Positions 5,293 to 7,873 of a stretch of DNA of 7,873 nt are shown in pieces. This stretch comes from Oscillospiraceae bacterium (GTDB lineage Bacteria; Bacillota; Clostridia; Oscillospirales; Acutalibacteraceae). Where the stretch lies: the NCBI GenBank assembly GCA_031273775.1, contig JAISRF010000253.1, positions 1 to 7,873 on the forward strand, read 5' to 3'. Position numbers and translations under genes: made by a program. The number at the start of each line of letters is the position of its first letter. Within the stretch, counting starts at the first letter, position 1. Under the pieces are notes generated by a model. That model was not told the origin of the DNA. It ran no database searches and saw only the letters and a list, made by a program, of their open reading frames with translations.

Positions 5293-6779
5293 TGTGTTCC
5301 GCTCCTTTTATCCGTAATGGGTTTAAGCTGTCGGTAAAGCGCAAGATAAGTTTTATAAGCCTCATCGTAGACCTCGGCATTTGACCGGTCGGGTTCAACC
5401 CGCTTCTTAATTTTGACCGCCTTCTTGACCGCCTCGTCGAAACTCGCGTATACCTCCGCGCCGACCCCTGCCAGAATGGCGGCGCCCAAAGCGGTCGCCG
5501 TGTTGGACGCGGGGATTTCAAAGGATTTTCCGGTCACATCGGCCTTGATTTGCGTCCACAAGGCCGAGTTTGCCGCGCCGCCTACCGAAAGAAGCTTTCG
5601 GGTCGGCACACCGGATTCCCCGGCGGCGTCAAGGTTGTGCCGCAAGGAAAAGGCTACGCCCTCCAGGGCGGCGCGGATGAAATGCCCCCTGGTTTTTGAA
5701 AAGTCGATGCCGAAATATACTCCTTTGGCGTTTGCGTCCCAGACCGGTGAGCGCTCACCGGCCATATAGGGGAGAAAAATCAGGCCGTTACAACCTGCCG
5801 GAACCGTTGCCGCCTGTTGGTCAAGTGCCGTAAAATCGCCGGTTCCAAACTCCCGGTCGAACCATTTCATCACGCCTCCGCCGCCGGTGGTACCGCCCTG
5901 CAAAAGCCACCGGTCGGGCACGACGTGGGCACTGAGTATCAGACGCTCATCGGCGCGGTATGTGTCCAGACAGATGCTCATGCCGCCGGCTTGACCGCCC
6001 TGCTCCTGCGTTTCCCCGGCGTGGATGACGCCGGCTCCCAGTGTGCCGCAGGCAGCGTCCAACCCGCCCGCCACCACAGGGGTACCGGGCATCAGGCCGG
6101 TTAAAGCGGCTGCCCGGGCGCTTACCCCGCCTGCAATCCGGTGGCAGTCGAAGAGTTCCGGCAACAGGGACGGGCGGAGCCCCACGGCAGCGCACATTTC
6201 GGTATTCCAGGTGTTTTGGCGCATATCATAGCAATGCCAGCCGTAGCCTTGCGATTTATCCTGCGTGACGCTGCCGGTCAGACGGTATACGATAAAGCTG
6301 TTGGTTTGCAGAATCTTATCGGTTTTGTCATATATGTCCGGGCGGTGTTTTTTGTACCACAGTACCTTGGGAAGCGTGTAGGTGGGCTTGAGCGGGTTGC
6401 CGCACAGGGAAAAAAGCGTTTCCGATCCAATCTCCCGGTCAAGTTCGGCGCAGATACCGGCGGCGCGACTATCTGTCCAGATGGGGTTCGGGCAGAGCAC
6501 ATTGCCCTGGCTGTCCACCGCGATCGCCGACCAACTCTGCCCGTCAACGCCGACTCCGGCGATCCGTCCGACCGGGGTTCCGCTTTGCTCCAGCACATCC
6601 CTGACGGCGAGGCAAACGGCTTCCCACCATGCCTCGGGGTCTTGCTCCGCAAAGCCGGGGAAAGGGTACTGTACATCATACGGCTTTGCGGCTTGCGCCA
6701 GAGCGGTTCCATCCGGGCAAAAAAGCGCGGCCTTGCAACCGGATGTCCCAACATCAATACCAAGCAAAAGTGGTTTCAT
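5289..6779 (-). CDS. FGGY-family carbohydrate kinase, xylulokinase-like
   Basis: This 496-aa kinase has the two ribonuclease-H-like lobes of the FGGY family. It transfers phosphate from ATP to a ketose or related sugar. Visible features are the N-terminal phosphate loop GIDVGTSGCKAA with D9, the WWEAV helix, GGLDAACGTLGAG with catalytic base D241, GGTTGGGG (295-302), LPYMAGERSPVWD (336-348) and the ATP site SVGGAANSALW (398-408). The length matches xylulokinase (about 485-500). The MHG sugar-contact motif of classical XylB is replaced by DGQSWS (79-84), so D-xylulose should not be assumed. GAGG lies 7 bases before ATG 6779. The gene starts 28 bases after the repressor stop and ends in an ATGA overlap with the dehydrogenase. 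A promoter with repeated dyads just upstream suggests control by the LacI-type neighbour. Confidence 0.9.
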   Translation of the reverse strand: MKPLLLGIDVGTSGCKAALFCPDGTALAQAAKPYDVQYPFPGFAEQDPEAWWEAVCLAVRDVLEQSGTPVGRIAGVGVDGQSWSAIAVDSQGNVLCPNPIWTDSRAAGICAELDREIGSETLFSLCGNPLKPTYTLPKVLWYKKHRPDIYDKTDKILQTNSFIVYRLTGSVTQDKSQGYGWHCYDMRQNTWNTEMCAAVGLRPSLLPELFDCHRIAGGVSARAAALTGLMPGTPVVAGGLDAACGTLGAGVIHAGETQEQGGQAGGMSICLDTYRADERLILSAHVVPDRWLLQGGTTGGGGVMKWFDREFGTGDFTALDQQAATVPAGCNGLIFLPYMAGERSPVWDANAKGVYFGIDFSKTRGHFIRAALEGVAFSLRHNLDAAGESGVPTRKLLSVGGAANSALWTQIKADVTGKSFEIPASNTATALGAAILAGVGAEVYASFDEAVKKAVKIKKRVEPDRSNAEVYDEAYKTYLALYRQLKPITDKRSGTQ

Positions 6780-6796
6780 AAGAAATCCTCATAAAA

Positions 6797-6825
6797 ATTA
6801 TCACAAATTAACTGCAAGTTGTTAA
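6797..6825 (-). promoter_or_regulatory. Candidate promoter of the kinase-dehydrogenase-reductase operon
   Basis: On the minus strand TTAACA (6825-6820, 5 of 6) and GATAAT (6802-6797, 5 of 6) are separated by 17 bases, with TG one base before the -10 (extended -10). The -35 lies inside the 14-bp tandem repeat. The predicted start, near 6790, coincides with the GAGG ribosome site, so the leader would be almost absent. That counts against it, and read-through from the repressor gene is the alternative. Confidence 0.4.
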
Positions 6826-6842
6826 CTGCAAGTTGTTAACTG
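6808..6842. repeat. 14-bp tandem repeat (TTAACTGCAAGTTG), 2.5 copies
   Basis: TTAACTGCAAGTTG occurs at 6808-6821 and 6822-6835, followed by TTAACTG at 6836-6842. Each copy carries the dyad AACT-GCA-AGTT, and GTTAAC palindromes form at the junctions. The repeat spans the stop codon of the LacI-type gene and the -35 of the candidate kinase promoter. It may be an operator, a replication-slippage duplication, or both. Confidence 0.9.
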
Positions 6843-7827
6843 TCACCGATTCTCCCGCGGAGATTTGCGTCGGCAGTCGTACACAGACGGGTTCATCCCG
6901 GTTGCCGGATAAGCGTTTCAGCATGATTTCGGCGGCTCGCCTGCCGATTTCGCCCGTGGGCTGGGTGACGACGGTGAGCGGGGGCGTTATGGCGCGGGCG
7001 AAATCAACGCAGTCAAAGCCGATGACGGAAAGGGTGCCGGGAAATTTGATTTTCATCTGATTCAGGGCGGTGACCGCGCCTACCGTCATTTCGTGGTTGG
7101 TTATAAAAAGCGCCGTCATTTCTTTGCGAGCCCAAAGCTTTTGGGCGCAAAGCTTTCCGCTTTCAATCGTATAATCGCCGTGGACAATCAGCGCGCCGCC
7201 GGGCAGGAGGCCGTGTTCTATCAGCGCGGTTTTATATCCCAAGAGCCGCTCCGCAGCCGTAAATACGCCGCGGGGGCCGGCAATGATTCCGATTTTTGTG
7301 TGGCCGTTTTGAATCAGTAGCTCGGTGTCGGTTTTCGCCGCGCCGATATTATCCACCAAAACGGAATCGAAGCCGCTACCATTGATTTTCCGGTCAATCA
7401 CAACGACCGGCTTTTTCTTTCGGACGGCGGATGATAAATGGCTACCGTCGGCTGTCACGGGAATACTGAAGATGCCGTCCACCATTTTTTGAGTCAAAAA
7501 ATCAACTGCTTCTTTTTCCAGCCCGGGGTCAGTGCGGCAGTCGCAGACCATGGTGGCATAACCGTGGCTACGCAGGATATCCTCAATGACGGTGATGATA
7601 TCGGTGCAGAAAAGGTTGCGAAGTTCCGGAATAACAATTCCGACTGTCCGAGTGCGCTTGCTTTTCAGCCCGCGGGCTATTTCATTGACTTCAAAATGAA
7701 GCTCCTTGATTGCCGATTCAATGGCGGCGCGGTTTTTTTCACGCAGGTTGCCGCCGTTGAAGTATGAGGAAATGGTGGCGAGACCCAGCCCGGTTTCTTT
7801 CGCGATGTCTTTCATGGTGGCAGCCAT
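6808..7827 (-). CDS. LacI-family transcriptional regulator of the sugar operon
   Basis: This 339-aa regulator has an N-terminal LacI helix-turn-helix (MKDIAKETGLGLATISSYFN, residues 5-24), the hinge helix NEIARGLKSKRT (48-59) and a periplasmic-binding-protein-like sugar-sensing core from TVGIVIPEL (61) onwards. The core includes VVVIDRKI (141-148), HTKIGIIAGP (176-185), FITNHEMTVGAV and the conserved SVIGFD (267-272). It probably represses the downstream kinase operon until an inducer sugar or sugar phosphate binds. ATG 7827 has GAGG 7 bases ahead; an internal Met at residue 5 is an alternative. The last residues (VNNLQLTTCS) are encoded by the 14-bp tandem duplication and look non-native. 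With one copy removed, the frame would run on to a TGA overlapping the kinase ATG. The protein otherwise has normal family length. Confidence 0.92.
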   Translation of the reverse strand: MAATMKDIAKETGLGLATISSYFNGGNLREKNRAAIESAIKELHFEVNEIARGLKSKRTRTVGIVIPELRNLFCTDIITVIEDILRSHGYATMVCDCRTDPGLEKEAVDFLTQKMVDGIFSIPVTADGSHLSSAVRKKKPVVVIDRKINGSGFDSVLVDNIGAAKTDTELLIQNGHTKIGIIAGPRGVFTAAERLLGYKTALIEHGLLPGGALIVHGDYTIESGKLCAQKLWARKEMTALFITNHEMTVGAVTALNQMKIKFPGTLSVIGFDCVDFARAITPPLTVVTQPTGEIGRRAAEIMLKRLSGNRDEPVCVRLPTQISAGESVTVNNLQLTTCS

Positions 7828-7873
7828 TGGTTCACCTCACACTTTGCCGGCGCAGCCACAGATTTGAATTCGG

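Noticed and set aside
6141..6794. 217-codon open frame on the plus strand
   Set aside because: It is antisense to the FGGY kinase and shows no recognisable domain.

Overview
The window looks like a chromosomal segment of a Gram-positive anaerobe of the Clostridia type, possibly Oscillospirales. The basis is AGGAGG-like ribosome binding sites, a GatD-like polyol dehydrogenase with an FGGY kinase and a LacI regulator, and a CCA-encoding tRNA-Ser. The genus cannot be fixed from the sequence. Two unrelated blocks meet at the tRNA gene.

Left block (about 1-2850), visibly more AT-rich. Bases 3-161 carry the end of a truncated surface-protein-like frame. A cluster of three hairpins follows (176-249). 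Next comes a complete type II restriction-modification locus. It has a promoter with a C-box-like operator (GACTTATAGT), a 79-aa controller (C) protein (369-608), a small accessory gene broken by a frameshift and an amber codon (605-914), and an MjaI-like restriction endonuclease (911-1501). The convergent N4-cytosine methyltransferase (1502-2806) carries a degenerate staphylococcal-nuclease-like C-terminal domain. Endonuclease and methyltransferase both resemble the CTAG-specific MjaI family. The whole window contains no CTAG, although about 30 would be expected by chance at even base composition.

Junction (about 2820-3192). tRNA-Ser(GGA) lies on the minus strand with a near-consensus promoter upstream and an intrinsic terminator downstream. 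The methyltransferase promoter appears to begin inside that terminator's T tract. Between the tRNA promoter and the sugar operon lies a 22-bp inverted repeat with one mismatch.

Right block (3193-7827), GC-richer, all on the minus strand and read right to left: LacI-family repressor, FGGY (xylulokinase-like) kinase, GatD-like zinc polyol-phosphate/polyol dehydrogenase, aldo/keto reductase. The kinase and dehydrogenase overlap by 4 nt. A 14-bp tandem duplication sits at the end of the lacI-type gene, overlaps a good promoter for the kinase, and changes the frame in which the repressor ends. The gene set fits an oxidoreductive route (aldose to polyol to ketose to ketose phosphate). No transporter is in view, and the sugar cannot be named from sequence alone.
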